Assembly: GCA_013178095.1 (NCBI GenBank)
Contig: JABLXK010000012.1
Span: 1 to 64,000, forward strand
Length of the DNA stretch: 64,000 nt
Direction of reading: 5' to 3'
Source of the DNA: Anaerolineae bacterium
Lineage (GTDB): Bacteria > Chloroflexota > Anaerolineae > Anaerolineales > Anaerolineaceae
Shown here piece by piece: positions 55,577 through 64,000 of this stretch (positions within the stretch are counted from its first letter, which is position 1; each line of letters begins with the position of its first letter). Position numbers and translations under genes: made by a program. Below the pieces are notes generated by a model that was not told the DNA's origin, made no database searches, and saw only the letters and a program-made list of their open reading frames with translations.

Positions 55577-56548
55577 ATGACATCAGTAAACGAAACCAAT
55601 GCAAATCTTCAAATGCGTGAAATTTTCGGCTTGACTCTGGCAGAGCTTGGGGCTGCTCATGAGGATATCCTGGTTTTGGATGCCGATTTGCATACCTCCA
55701 CCCGCATTACTTATTTCAAAGATCGTTTTCCGAATCGTTTCATTCAAGCCGGTATAGCGGAACAAAATCTGTTCGGGCTGGCAGCCGGAATGGCCTTGGC
55801 GGGCTTCACACCTTTTCCATGCACGTTTGCCTCCTTCGTGGCGCGAAAATCGATTGATCAGTTCGCGCTCTCGATCTGTTTCCCGGCGCTGAATGTAAAG
55901 GTCCCTGGTTCTTATGTGGGTGTCCCTACCAGCAAAGCCGGCGCTTCCCATAATTCTTTTGAAGATATCGCTTTCATGCGCACTATCCCCAACTTGAAAG
56001 TTGCTGATCCTGGTGACGCGGCCGATATGCGTGCGGTGATGAAAACAGCTTACGAAACACCAGGGCCGGTTTATTTCAGGGTGGTGCGGTATGCTCTTCC
56101 GGATATGTTCGGCGATGACCATACCTTTGAATGGGGAAAAGGACGGTTGATCAGGAAAGGAACAGATGTGACTCTATTCGGAACCGGCATGATGACGGAT
56201 CGTTGCATAAAAGCAGCCGTTTTATTGGAGAAAGAAGGGATCAGCGCTGAAGTGATTCACCTGGCGTCTATTAAACCGATCGATTCTGAGATGATCGTTG
56301 AATCGGTTTCAAAAACCGGATGCGCCGTCACAGCGGAAAATGCGTCCATCATCGCTGGCTTTGGCGCTGCGGTTGCCGAAGTGCTGGTGGAAAATTTTCC
56401 GGTGCCGCTAAAACGCATTGGCGTTCGGGATCAATGGATCGATAGTGGCGAGATTGAGGAATTATTTGCATTCTACAAAATGCAACCGGAGGATATCGCT
56501 GCAGCGGCGGTTCAATCTATCAGAATGAAAGAAGGCAGGTCAAAATGA
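55577..56548 (+). CDS. Transketolase, C-terminal subunit
   Basis: 323 residues. Pyrimidine-binding half: LVLDADLHTSTRI, FIQAGIAEQNLFGLAAGMAL with the catalytic Glu, GASHNSFEDIAFMRTIP, VYFRVVRYALP, and the C-terminal Rossmann part VTLFGTGMMTDRC. Completes the enzyme with the preceding gene. The stop overlaps the next ATG by 4 bases (ATGA). Such split transketolases often serve dedicated pathways rather than the central pentose pathway. Confidence 0.94.
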   Translation: MTSVNETNANLQMREIFGLTLAELGAAHEDILVLDADLHTSTRITYFKDRFPNRFIQAGIAEQNLFGLAAGMALAGFTPFPCTFASFVARKSIDQFALSICFPALNVKVPGSYVGVPTSKAGASHNSFEDIAFMRTIPNLKVADPGDAADMRAVMKTAYETPGPVYFRVVRYALPDMFGDDHTFEWGKGRLIRKGTDVTLFGTGMMTDRCIKAAVLLEKEGISAEVIHLASIKPIDSEMIVESVSKTGCAVTAENASIIAGFGAAVAEVLVENFPVPLKRIGVRDQWIDSGEIEELFAFYKMQPEDIAAAAVQSIRMKEGRSK

Positions 56549-57360
56549 GTTTATATCCTTGGGATGAAGTTGATGGACTGCGGCTATTCACGGATTACCT
56601 GAAAGTTCTGGGAATTGCCCATCTGGATCCGGAAAAGTATGGTGAGGAGGGTTTGAAAGGAAAAAGGTTGGGCGTTCTGAATGGCAGTTCATGGATCATG
56701 CTTTGGGCGACATATTTTGGCAGAAAATATCTACCCGGCGTTCATTTGGTCAATGCCGGAACGGAAGCCATGCAGCTCAATTTCATGGAGGCCTATCAGA
56801 ACGGAAAACCCACTCCGCCTCAATCCAACATTGACGCAATGGCGAGATACGCGATTGATCTCGTGGAACTAGCCAATGTGGACGCAGTGCTCATTACCTG
56901 TTCCACTATGAACCGTTCATACCCTTTTGTAAGCAAGGCATTGGAACCGTACGGCGTGCCGGTTATGCCAATTGACCTCCCAATGATGCAGAAAGCGGTT
57001 GAGCATGGCGGGCGGGTGCTGGTTGTTGCCACCCACGGACCTACGGTAAACAGCACCCAATTGTTATTGCAGGAAACCGCCGAGAAGATGGGTAAAAAGA
57101 TTGAATACAGCGGGTTGCATATCGAAACCCCCTGGCATAGGCTGGCTGAATTTGATATTGAAGGGCACAACCAGGCTCTTGCGCAGGCGGTCAGACAAAA
57201 AATACAGGAAGAGAAGATCGATTGCGTCGTCTTCGCCCAGCTTTCCATGACAGTATTTTTGCTCTCTTACCCCGATCCGGAAAAGGAGTTCGGTGTTCCG
57301 ATTTATACCAGCGGCAAGTGCGGATTTGAGGCCATGCGGGAAATTCTATTGAGAAAGTAA
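56545..57360 (+). CDS. Asp/Glu/hydantoin racemase-superfamily protein
   Basis: 271 residues. Two-domain fold of the superfamily. The first catalytic Cys is in AVLITCSTMNRS, followed by GVPVMPIDLPMMQKAV, VLVVATHGPTVNST and the second site VVFAQLSM. In racemases the second site carries another Cys. Here it is Leu, so classical two-base racemisation is unlikely. Decarboxylase or isomerase activity (as in arylmalonate decarboxylase or maleate isomerase relatives) is possible. Coupled to the transketolase gene upstream and 18 bases before the transaldolase gene. Confidence 0.75.
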   Translation: MSLYPWDEVDGLRLFTDYLKVLGIAHLDPEKYGEEGLKGKRLGVLNGSSWIMLWATYFGRKYLPGVHLVNAGTEAMQLNFMEAYQNGKPTPPQSNIDAMARYAIDLVELANVDAVLITCSTMNRSYPFVSKALEPYGVPVMPIDLPMMQKAVEHGGRVLVVATHGPTVNSTQLLLQETAEKMGKKIEYSGLHIETPWHRLAEFDIEGHNQALAQAVRQKIQEEKIDCVVFAQLSMTVFLLSYPDPEKEFGVPIYTSGKCGFEAMREILLRK

Positions 57361-57378
57361 TTCAGAGGAGATTGCATA

Positions 57379-58431
57379 ATGTCCAATAGCTATTTTAAAC
57401 GTGTTAAGCAATTAACTCCGACAAAATTCTGGATCAATAATCCGACTCGGGCTGAAGTTGAGTTGGCTTTGGCGGAAGGGGCGTTGGGATGTACCTGCAA
57501 TCCCTCATATTGCGGGAAAATGCTTTTCGATCGGCCGGAGGAAAAGGAATATGTCAGCAAGCTGTTGGATGAAATCATTCCTGGGGTGGACACAGCCTCA
57601 AAAGCTGAGGAGGAGTTGCAGAGGAGGTTAATAAGTACCATTTCAGAAAAGTTTATGCCGCTTTTTATGCACGACCCGGGAATGAATGGGTTTGTCAGTA
57701 TTCAAGGCGATCCAATCTACGAAGATGATCCAGCGGTTATTATCCAGGAAGCGCGGAAAAATCGGCAAATTGGTGAAAATATTTGTTGTAAGATCCCCAC
57801 CACAAAGTCAGGTTTGATTGCCATGCAGACCCTGATTGCTGAGGATATCCCGATCAATGCAACCGAAGTATTTGCAATTCAACAAGCAATCGACCTTTGT
57901 GAGTTGTATCAAAAAGTAAGCCAATCCAGTGGGAAGCACCCTAAATTTTTTATCTCTCATATCACCGGAATATACGACGATTATCTATATGAGATTGTAA
58001 AAAGAGATGGCATTGATATTTCCCCCGATATTTTATGGCAAGCCGGGTTGTCAATAGCCAGGAAACTTTACAAAATATTTGTTGAGAGGGGTTATCCGGT
58101 TACTTTTGTCGGCGGGGGAGCGCGCGGTCTGCATCATTTCACCGAAATGGTGGGCGGTGATGTTTGCATAACCATCAATTGGAGAGGTACAGCAGATCAT
58201 TTATTGGAAAGCGATATTCCGGTAGTGGAAAGGCTTTTTAATCCTGTACCGGATTATGTGATCGAGGAGTTGATGGAAAAAATCCCAGATTTTCGCCGTG
58301 GGTATGAAGAAGGCGCAATCAGTGTTGATGAATATGAGACATTTGGCCCTGTAATGAAATTTCGTAATAGTTTTATCAAGGACTGGAATAGAGTACTTGA
58401 AGAAGCTGCTGAAAGATTGGAAAGCAATTAA
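57379..58431 (+). CDS. Transaldolase-family enzyme
   Basis: 350 residues. Transaldolase-type barrel: FWINNPTRAEVELALAEGA, TCNPSYC (SNP-like), the Schiff-base Lys in NICCKIPTT, DIPINATEVFAIQQAID and FISHITGIYDD. Longer and more diverged than TalB or Fsa, with a phosphosugar site not easily recognised. AGAGGAG precedes the ATG. With the split transketolase it gives a C2/C3 transfer set. A non-canonical aldol substrate is likely. Confidence 0.82.
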   Translation: MSNSYFKRVKQLTPTKFWINNPTRAEVELALAEGALGCTCNPSYCGKMLFDRPEEKEYVSKLLDEIIPGVDTASKAEEELQRRLISTISEKFMPLFMHDPGMNGFVSIQGDPIYEDDPAVIIQEARKNRQIGENICCKIPTTKSGLIAMQTLIAEDIPINATEVFAIQQAIDLCELYQKVSQSSGKHPKFFISHITGIYDDYLYEIVKRDGIDISPDILWQAGLSIARKLYKIFVERGYPVTFVGGGARGLHHFTEMVGGDVCITINWRGTADHLLESDIPVVERLFNPVPDYVIEELMEKIPDFRRGYEEGAISVDEYETFGPVMKFRNSFIKDWNRVLEEAAERLESN

Positions 58432-58445
58432 TTACGGAGAATTCA

Positions 58446-59441
58446 ATGCAGAATCTGTTCAATAATAAAAAGAAAAAAATATCCACGGTTGAGGAGAAAG
58501 AAATACGCCGCAAATTGCACTTTGATGAAATCGGTGTTCTGGCGGCTGTCTTGGTGATGATCCTTCTGCTCAGCCTCGGCAGTCCTTATTTTCTTACCGC
58601 CAATAACTTGTTGAATGTTGGTCGTCAGGTTTCCTTTTATGGATTATTGGCAATCGGATTGTCCTTTGTGATTGGTTCCGGGCAGATTGATATTTCTGTC
58701 GGCCGGTTGATCACGTTAATCACGTTTGTAATGGCGTGGTTAATGAATAAGGGGATTAATCCCTGGCTGGCGTTTGGAATTGGAATTGGGTTGGGTGCGT
58801 TGTGCGGATTGTTAAATGGAGGTTTGAGCCTCTTCTTCAATGTCCATCCGATGATCATCACGCTTGGAACGCAGAACCTGTTCTGGGGATTGGCGGTTGG
58901 ATTAAGCAACGCGAAGCCGATCGTGGTTTGGCAGAAATCTTCTTTCCTTGAACTTGGTCCCGGGAAAATTTTGGGCTTTCCAGTACCTTTTTTCATTTTT
59001 ATTCTCATTGCTTTGCTAGGTCAAATCGTTCTGAAAAAGAGCGTTTTCGGAAGGCATGTGTTGGCGGTGGGCGCCAATAGACATGCTGCTATTTACGCGG
59101 GTATTAATGAAAGAAAGGTCCGTTTAGCAACAATGGTGATGAGTGGTGTCGTGGCGGCTTTAGCGGCGGGTGTTATTCTCTCCTTTTTTCAGACTTTTGA
59201 TCCAAACGTTGGTTCTGGAATGGAAATGGATGCGATCGGTGCGGCAGTTATTGGCGGTGCTGACCTGAATGGTGGGTACGCATCCGTCTTGGGGGCATTC
59301 TTGGGTGCATTCCTGATCGGTATTTTGCGTAATGGTTTGGTGTTGATGGGGGTAGGAGCTTATTGGAATAACTTTGTCACTGGTGCTGTAATTCTGATCG
59401 CTGTGGCTGTTAGTACAGCGCTTAAATCACAGCGGAAGTAA
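58446..59441 (+). CDS. Sugar ABC transporter permease (RbsC-like)
   Basis: 331 residues, eight to ten membrane segments. NLLNVGRQVSFYGLLAIGLSFVIGSGQIDISVGR is the RbsC/XylH motif (here given as positions about 54-87), then LGTQNLFWGL, the ATPase-contact loop VGANRHAAIYAGINERKV and AVIGGADLNGGYAS. CGGAG precedes the ATG. Encodes the membrane part of the RbsABC-type transporter in this operon. Confidence 0.93.
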   Translation: MQNLFNNKKKKISTVEEKEIRRKLHFDEIGVLAAVLVMILLLSLGSPYFLTANNLLNVGRQVSFYGLLAIGLSFVIGSGQIDISVGRLITLITFVMAWLMNKGINPWLAFGIGIGLGALCGLLNGGLSLFFNVHPMIITLGTQNLFWGLAVGLSNAKPIVVWQKSSFLELGPGKILGFPVPFFIFILIALLGQIVLKKSVFGRHVLAVGANRHAAIYAGINERKVRLATMVMSGVVAALAAGVILSFFQTFDPNVGSGMEMDAIGAAVIGGADLNGGYASVLGAFLGAFLIGILRNGLVLMGVGAYWNNFVTGAVILIAVAVSTALKSQRK

Positions 59442-59529
59442 CAGTGTTGAAAATATAAAAAATGGAGGTGTTTGGAAAGAGAATATTTATTTGACGTTTG
59501 ATAAGCCGATAATGATAAAGGAGAATAAA

Positions 59530-60615
59530 ATGTCGAGAAAATTTTCACTAGTGTTTTGCCTAATGGTTATCGCTGCTCTGTTTATTGTTGCTTGTCAGCC
59601 AGCAGCGGCGCCAGAAAAAGCAGCTGAGGAAGCGCCCGCGGAGGAGGCATCTCCAAAAGAGAAAGCCTTTTTTGGATTTGTGATGCATAACTTCGAATCC
59701 GAATTTTCCGTTGAAATCAAGACAGGCGCAGAAGCCGCATGCGCGGAATACCCGGATAGCGTAACGTGCGAAGTAACCGGCCCTACCAAAATGGATGCAC
59801 CGACAGCAATCTCTATGTTTGAAAGCTTACTAGCCAAGAATCCTTCAGGTATGGCTTTGGTTCCTAACCCGCAGGATCCCTGGATTCCTATCCTGAACCA
59901 ATATGCCGAACAAGCAAAAATCATTATGGTTGCAAATGGTGATGCTCCCGGCACACCCCGCCAGGCTTACTTTGGAGCGGATGAATTGGCCTTTGGCCGC
60001 GCTGAAGCGCAGGCAGTCATCGATGCCGGTATTACAAAAGGTCTTGTGATCATCGGTTCTTGCTATCCTCCGGCTTTACCGTTGCAGCTCCGAGATCAGG
60101 GAGCGCGTAAGGTGTTCGCAGAGTATCCTGACATCGTAGTTGAAACCTATGATTCCACTGCAGAGCAGACTACCAATTATGCCTTCTGGGAGAATACGGT
60201 TACCGCCAATCCTGATATTGTTGCCGGTATTGGCTTGTGCACCTTTGAAGGCCCCACTTTTGCCGACTTAATGCCGAAATTGAATGAGCAAGGCATCGAC
60301 TTTGTTACCGTCACAGCCGATCTCATCCCGGAGACTCTGGATGCGGTGCAAAATGGCTTTGTGGATGCGGCGATCGGCCAGCATCCTTTCTTGCAGGGTT
60401 ATCTGCCCATGTACTTCATGATTGAACATGTCGTGAATGGAGCGGAATTACCCGCAGGCCAAGTGCTGCTGCCTGCAGAAATCGTCACGAAAGAGAATCT
60501 CAGTACAGTACAGGAAAGAGCGTCTGATCCTGCTGTAGCTTTGGAATGGTATAAAACCTTCCTCGCTGAAAATCTAGATTCTATTAAAGCGAATGTAGTT
60601 CCTTTCACTGATTAA
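59530..60615 (+). CDS. Sugar ABC transporter substrate-binding lipoprotein (RbsB-like)
   Basis: 361 residues. Lipobox LFIVAC (Cys at about 22), a short Ala/Glu/Pro linker, then a type 1 periplasmic binding fold: FFGFVMHNFESEFSVEIKTGA, a GPTKMDAPTAISMFESLLAK segment, and YFGADELAFGRAEAQAVI. This resembles ribose/autoinducer/sugar-binding proteins. Start ATG 59530 with AAAGGAG upstream is preferred over 59491. It has 88 bases before it and a perfect palindrome after it. Ligand unknown; probably a sugar or polyol. Confidence 0.9.
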   Translation: MSRKFSLVFCLMVIAALFIVACQPAAAPEKAAEEAPAEEASPKEKAFFGFVMHNFESEFSVEIKTGAEAACAEYPDSVTCEVTGPTKMDAPTAISMFESLLAKNPSGMALVPNPQDPWIPILNQYAEQAKIIMVANGDAPGTPRQAYFGADELAFGRAEAQAVIDAGITKGLVIIGSCYPPALPLQLRDQGARKVFAEYPDIVVETYDSTAEQTTNYAFWENTVTANPDIVAGIGLCTFEGPTFADLMPKLNEQGIDFVTVTADLIPETLDAVQNGFVDAAIGQHPFLQGYLPMYFMIEHVVNGAELPAGQVLLPAEIVTKENLSTVQERASDPAVALEWYKTFLAENLDSIKANVVPFTD

Positions 60616-60631
60616 TTAAGTTTGGATCGCA

Positions 60632-60663
60632 GGTTTCAGAGCGGGAATTCCCGCTCTGAAACC
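60632..60663. repeat. Perfect 32-base palindrome between binding protein and ATPase genes
   Basis: GGTTTCAGAGCGGG and CCCGCTCTGAAACC flank AATT, giving 16-base arms with no mismatch. No T run follows, so it is probably an mRNA-protecting hairpin or a protein site rather than a terminator. Confidence 0.8.
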
Positions 60664-60698
60664 CGGCAATTTGATTGTACTAGATAAGCGGAGAATTC

Positions 60699-62240
60699 AT
60701 GCCTTCCAATGAGACCATCCTTGATCTGGAGAATATTGATAAACGCTTTGGCGGGGTTCATGCGCTGAACAACGTCAGTTTTTCAGTTTTGGAGGGGGAG
60801 GTTCATGCCATAGTTGGCGAAAATGGCGCTGGTAAATCCACGCTCATGAAGATCCTCGCAGGTAACTATAAGCCGGATACTGGCAGGATACTTCTTAGTG
60901 GAAAAGAAGTGGAATTCAACAATCCTCACCAAGCTCATATGGCGGGTATTAGTATTATTTATCAGGAATTTTATTGTTTTCCCTCTTTAAGTGTAGTGGC
61001 GAATGTTTTTGCGGGAAAAGAAATTATCAAAAACATCTTCCTTGATGAAAAAGAAATGCGAAAGAGAGTTTGTGATGTTTTGAATCGCATGGGTGTGAAG
61101 ATCGACCCGGACGCAACAGCCAGAGATTTATCGGTTGCTGACCAGCAGATTATTGAAATCGCCAAAGCATTGGTGTATGAAAGCAAAATCGTCATCATGG
61201 ACGAACCTAATTCTGCTTTAACGGATAAAGAAACAAAGGCATTATTTGAAATTATTAATCGGATGAAAAAACAGGGGATCACAATACTCTACATCTCCCA
61301 CCGTTTGGAGGAAGTTTTTCAAATTTGCGATCGCATTACTGTCCTAAGGGATGGCCACTTTATGGGTACCTGGGAGAAAACAAAGACGAATATCCCATTT
61401 ATTATTTCCCAAATGATCGGTAGAAAATTGGACGAAGCGTTCCCAAAGCGTTCAACCATTCATTGGGAAGCAACACCCATCCTAAAAGTTAAAAACCTTT
61501 CGCTTGAGAATTCGCTTGATAATGTAAATTTCGAAATTCGAGCGGGTGAAGTGTTGGGATTTGCCGGTTTAGAGGGGAGTGGCATTCGCGAGCTGTTTCA
61601 TATTTTGTTTGGCTTGCAGAAATTTACAAGCGGTGAAATCCTATATCAAGGAAATAAACAGGATTATTCATTTTCTGACCAGGCAATAAAAGCAGGCTGG
61701 GGATTGATACCGGCGAATCGTCGTGATCATGGATTGATCATGCGTTGGACAGTAAAGGAAAACATTACGTTGGTTATCCTTAAAAGGCTTCTAAACGCGA
61801 TGAAGTTGATCCGGCGGTCTGCGGTTGATAGTGTGGCGGCGGATTACATAACTAAATTGCGCATTTCGGCTGGTTCATCTGACAAGATTGCTTTGGATTT
61901 AAGCGGTGGGAATCAACAAAAAGTTGTAATTTCTAAATGGCTGGCAACTAATCCCAGGATACTGTTGCTGGATGATCCAACGCGGGGAATTGACGTAGGT
62001 GCGAAATCTGAAATTTACAACCTGATCCAAGATCTTTCAAAACAAGGATTGGCAATATTATTCAATTCTTCTGAAATAGATGAGGTGATTGGACTTTCCC
62101 ATCGAATTCTGGTTGTAAGGCAGGGGAAAATTATTAAAGAATTCAATCATCAAGAGGCGGAAAAAAGTGAGGTGTTGAGGTTCGTTTCGGGTAATTTTGA
62201 TTATATTGAGGATCGAAAGTTCGAAAAGCAGAATTGTTGA
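60699..62240 (+). CDS. Sugar ABC transporter ATP-binding protein (RbsA-like)
   Basis: 513 residues, two ABC domains. First: Walker A GENGAGKSTLMK, signature LSVADQQIIE, Walker B IVIMDEPNSALTDKE. Second: degenerate Walker A (GLEGSGIREL), signature LSGGNQQKVV, and Walker B LLLDDPTRGID, where the usual Glu is Asp. The same asymmetry is usual in RbsA. CGGAG precedes the ATG. Works with the RbsC-like permease and RbsB-like lipoprotein just upstream; the order permease-binding protein-ATPase is unusual for this family. Confidence 0.94.
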   Translation: MPSNETILDLENIDKRFGGVHALNNVSFSVLEGEVHAIVGENGAGKSTLMKILAGNYKPDTGRILLSGKEVEFNNPHQAHMAGISIIYQEFYCFPSLSVVANVFAGKEIIKNIFLDEKEMRKRVCDVLNRMGVKIDPDATARDLSVADQQIIEIAKALVYESKIVIMDEPNSALTDKETKALFEIINRMKKQGITILYISHRLEEVFQICDRITVLRDGHFMGTWEKTKTNIPFIISQMIGRKLDEAFPKRSTIHWEATPILKVKNLSLENSLDNVNFEIRAGEVLGFAGLEGSGIRELFHILFGLQKFTSGEILYQGNKQDYSFSDQAIKAGWGLIPANRRDHGLIMRWTVKENITLVILKRLLNAMKLIRRSAVDSVAADYITKLRISAGSSDKIALDLSGGNQQKVVISKWLATNPRILLLDDPTRGIDVGAKSEIYNLIQDLSKQGLAILFNSSEIDEVIGLSHRILVVRQGKIIKEFNHQEAEKSEVLRFVSGNFDYIEDRKFEKQNC

Positions 62241-62254
62241 AGAAGGAGTGCTTA

Positions 62255-63055
62255 ATGGATAAAAAATTGAAGGTTAATACCCGGTATTTTCAATTATTCC
62301 CCTCGGAAAAATATAATGGTTATGCTTATGAAGAATTTGAAGCCAATCTGTCAGAATCTGCATTTTTAGTAGTTGATGTATATGGCTTGGGACATCATCC
62401 GGATGACCCGCTCCCAACGTGGAAAGTGGAAAGCCATGATCAACGCGATCGCCCGGCGCTGGCATGGAAGGGCAGCGCGGAACATGAAGCATACATTGTA
62501 AGAGATTCATTGCTGCCGGCACTTAATGCAGCCCGCGATTTGGGTATGACCGTGATTTACTTAAACAATAGCGCGCCAAAAATTGGTTTAGCCGAATCAG
62601 AATTTGGGAAACTGCTGCGTCGGCAATTGAATACTGATATGGAACGGATGTTTGCGGAAGATATCGTTGATCCCAAAGAATATCACTATGGTGATTCCGA
62701 CCATGTCAAAATATCGAAATTGCTGGAGCCGCGTGAGGGTGAATATTTTGTACGCAAACATGTCTACAGTGGTTTTGTAGGCACCCGATTGGATCTGCTG
62801 TTGCGTTATTTAAAAATCCATAATTTATTCGTGGTTGGTTTTTCAGCTGACGCTTGCCTTTTTACTACGATTGTGGATGCATTATGGCATGACTACAAAT
62901 GTATTCTCCTAAGGGATTGCACGCTTGCGAATGATTTTGAGGAAGAACAGGCGGAACTGCTGGGTACAAAGCGAATGATAAAGTTGATGGAAGCATTGTA
63001 TTGTGTGTCAATCACTTCCAGTGAATTCATCGAGGCAGCTAAAAAAGTTGGATGA
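62255..63055 (+). CDS. Isochorismatase-family cysteine hydrolase
   Basis: 266 residues. Catalytic triad visible: Asp41 in FLVVDVYG, Lys168 in FVRKHVYSGF, and Cys201 in GFSADACLFTT. Members hydrolyse amides (nicotinamide, carbamoylsarcosine, ureidoacrylate, maleamate) or isochorismate. About 60 residues longer than the smallest members, with an N-terminal extension. ATG 62255 has AAGGAG 6 bases upstream; an earlier TTG at 62234 would overlap the ATPase gene. In this operon an amide or ester-type sugar derivative is a reasonable substrate. Inference. Confidence 0.88.
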   Translation: MDKKLKVNTRYFQLFPSEKYNGYAYEEFEANLSESAFLVVDVYGLGHHPDDPLPTWKVESHDQRDRPALAWKGSAEHEAYIVRDSLLPALNAARDLGMTVIYLNNSAPKIGLAESEFGKLLRRQLNTDMERMFAEDIVDPKEYHYGDSDHVKISKLLEPREGEYFVRKHVYSGFVGTRLDLLLRYLKIHNLFVVGFSADACLFTTIVDALWHDYKCILLRDCTLANDFEEEQAELLGTKRMIKLMEALYCVSITSSEFIEAAKKVG

Positions 63056-63089
63056 AACAACACTATTTTCTCCAGAAGTAATATTTTGA

Positions 63090-63983
63090 ATGGTGACGGA
63101 AAGAGTAAATTTTTCCAGTGAAGGAATCGCGATTTCCGGGTTATTTTTTCTTCCTGAAGAAAGACCTGCGGAGAAATTGCCCTGTGTGATACTGGTGCAT
63201 GGATTTTCGAATTCAAAAGATGAATTTGGCGGTTTTCCAAACCTTGCTGCGAAGTTGAATGAAAAACGAATTAGCGCTTTGAGTTTTGATTTTCGCGGTT
63301 GTGGAGAATCGGGCTCAAAGCCTGGATGGATGTTGTGCTCAAGGGAATGGCCAATTGACCTGAGAAATGCGATCACGTACACGGTTGCCAGACCTGAAAT
63401 TGATCCGGAACGGATCGCATTGCTCGGATTGAGTATGGGTGGAAGCACGGTTACTTATGTAGGCGCATTTGAGGATCGGGTAAAAACCATCGTCTCATTG
63501 GCAGCCGTGGCGGATGGCAAAAAATGGCTGCAACAGATCTGGATAGAACAAAAGGGTTTGCTTGCCTGGAAACAATTTCTGACCGAGATTGAAATCGCAC
63601 AAAAAATTAAAAATGAACCCAATGAAATGCTAACTTGCCATCTGGCAGATATGCTGGCAAGGGATGAGGACGATCGTTCAACAATGGAGGAATGGCACAG
63701 GGTCTTTCCTTACTACATCCTTAAAGTACCTCTGGCTTCCGTTGAGAGTGTGTTGAATTTTCGCCCTATAAATGTTGTAAACCAAAGTAAATGCCCGATT
63801 TTGTTCATCCATGGAAGAGAGGACACTCTCGTGCCCTGCCAGCATAGCCGCTTGCTTTTTGAAAAAGCACAACCACCCAAGGAATATTTTGAAGTTCCTG
63901 ATGCGGGCCATGATCTGTTGATTGGTAATTGTAAAGAGGAAGTGCAAAAAATGATCCTGGATTGGTTCCAAAAATGGTTATAG
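63090..63983 (+). CDS. Alpha/beta hydrolase (acyl esterase-like)
   Basis: 297 residues, no signal peptide. Oxyanion region VILVHGFSNSKDEFGG, nucleophile Ser115 in LLGLSMGGST, Asp245 in HGREDTLVP, His274 in DAGHDLLIG. Resembles BAAT/dienelactone-type soluble esterases. The ribosome site before the ATG is weak, so the start is less sure. Last complete gene of the cluster in the window; the operon may continue past the edge. Confidence 0.88.
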   Translation: MVTERVNFSSEGIAISGLFFLPEERPAEKLPCVILVHGFSNSKDEFGGFPNLAAKLNEKRISALSFDFRGCGESGSKPGWMLCSREWPIDLRNAITYTVARPEIDPERIALLGLSMGGSTVTYVGAFEDRVKTIVSLAAVADGKKWLQQIWIEQKGLLAWKQFLTEIEIAQKIKNEPNEMLTCHLADMLARDEDDRSTMEEWHRVFPYYILKVPLASVESVLNFRPINVVNQSKCPILFIHGREDTLVPCQHSRLLFEKAQPPKEYFEVPDAGHDLLIGNCKEEVQKMILDWFQKWL

Positions 63984-64000
63984 AAATCTGAGCTTAAAAA

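Noticed and set aside
54692-58431. Sulfoquinovose sulfo-transketolase or sulfo-transaldolase pathway
   Set aside because: Split transketolase and transaldolase are present, but no sulfosugar isomerase, kinase or sulfonate exporter was seen, so the assignment is not supported.
60632-60663. Rho-independent terminator
   Set aside because: The stem is perfect but is followed by CGGCAATTTG, not a T run.

Overview
The window looks like a chromosomal segment of an anaerobic Chloroflexota bacterium, most likely class Anaerolineae. This is an inference from gene content. Supporting it are small lipoproteins with Pro-Thr linkers and NBR1-type Ig domains, substrate-binding lipoproteins with Ala-Glu-Pro linkers, duplicated URO-D-family proteins, a methylmalonyl-CoA mutase/epimerase pair, and a T-box in front of thrS. 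Most genes carry GC-rich codons. From about 52.8 kb onward the DNA is visibly more AT-rich.

Layout. 0-0.7 kb: end of a TadE/TadG-like pilus gene pair. 0.8-2.9 kb: three secreted lipoproteins. 3.1-4.4 kb: a membrane glycosyltransferase-like protein. 4.5-7.8 kb: an ABC-2 exporter (ATPase plus two permeases). 7.85-13.2 kb: a pyrimidine operon, pyrC-pyrB-pyrFE-pyrD-pyrK, behind a leader peptide and attenuator. 13.6-16.7 kb: a membrane protein and two URO-D-family proteins. 16.8-22.2 kb: a BMP-type nucleoside ABC transporter. 22.4-26.0 kb: trmD and two tandem TPR proteins. 26.0-28.1 kb: groES-groEL under a perfect CIRCE operator. 28.5-32.8 kb: beta-propeller lipoprotein, parvulin-like foldase, SIS isomerase and a DUF4173 membrane protein. 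33.0-35.6 kb: DUF711, SpoU methyltransferase and macro-domain genes. 35.7-39.6 kb: rplT, rpmI, infC, thrS, a T-box and tRNA-Val, all on the minus strand. 39.6-42.3 kb: two degenerate repeat arrays around an SPFH/HUMPS gene pair. 42.3-46.8 kb: GH13 glucosidase, zinc-ribbon membrane protein, methylmalonyl-CoA mutase and epimerase. 46.8-50.2 kb: repeats, a duplicated-domain lipoprotein, an MFS transporter and a soluble sortase-like protein. 50.3-52.8 kb: an amino-acid ABC transporter. 52.8-64 kb: an accessory sugar or sugar-acid utilisation cluster.

How the genes work together. The pyr operon covers dihydroorotate formation to UMP (ATCase, DHOase, DHODH 1B with its PyrK subunit, and a fused OMPDC-OPRT). 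Its promoter, 48-codon leader ORF, pyrimidine-rich tract and terminator form an attenuator laid out like enterobacterial pyrBI. The translation block follows the classical thrS-infC-rpmI-rplT order. It carries several visible control elements: a T-box fed by a tRNA-Val promoter, an AUU start codon for infC and a pseudoknot-capable infC leader.

The best candidate for an undescribed system is the 52.8-64 kb cluster. A GntR/FCD regulator and an aldo/keto reductase diverge from a long operon. That operon encodes a split transketolase, an Asp/Glu-racemase-like protein, a transaldolase-family enzyme, an RbsABC-type transporter, an isochorismatase-family hydrolase and an alpha/beta hydrolase. No kinase or isomerase is visible before the window ends. 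A genome-wide-looking set of dispersed palindromic repeats and a recurring leaderless-promoter pattern are also seen.
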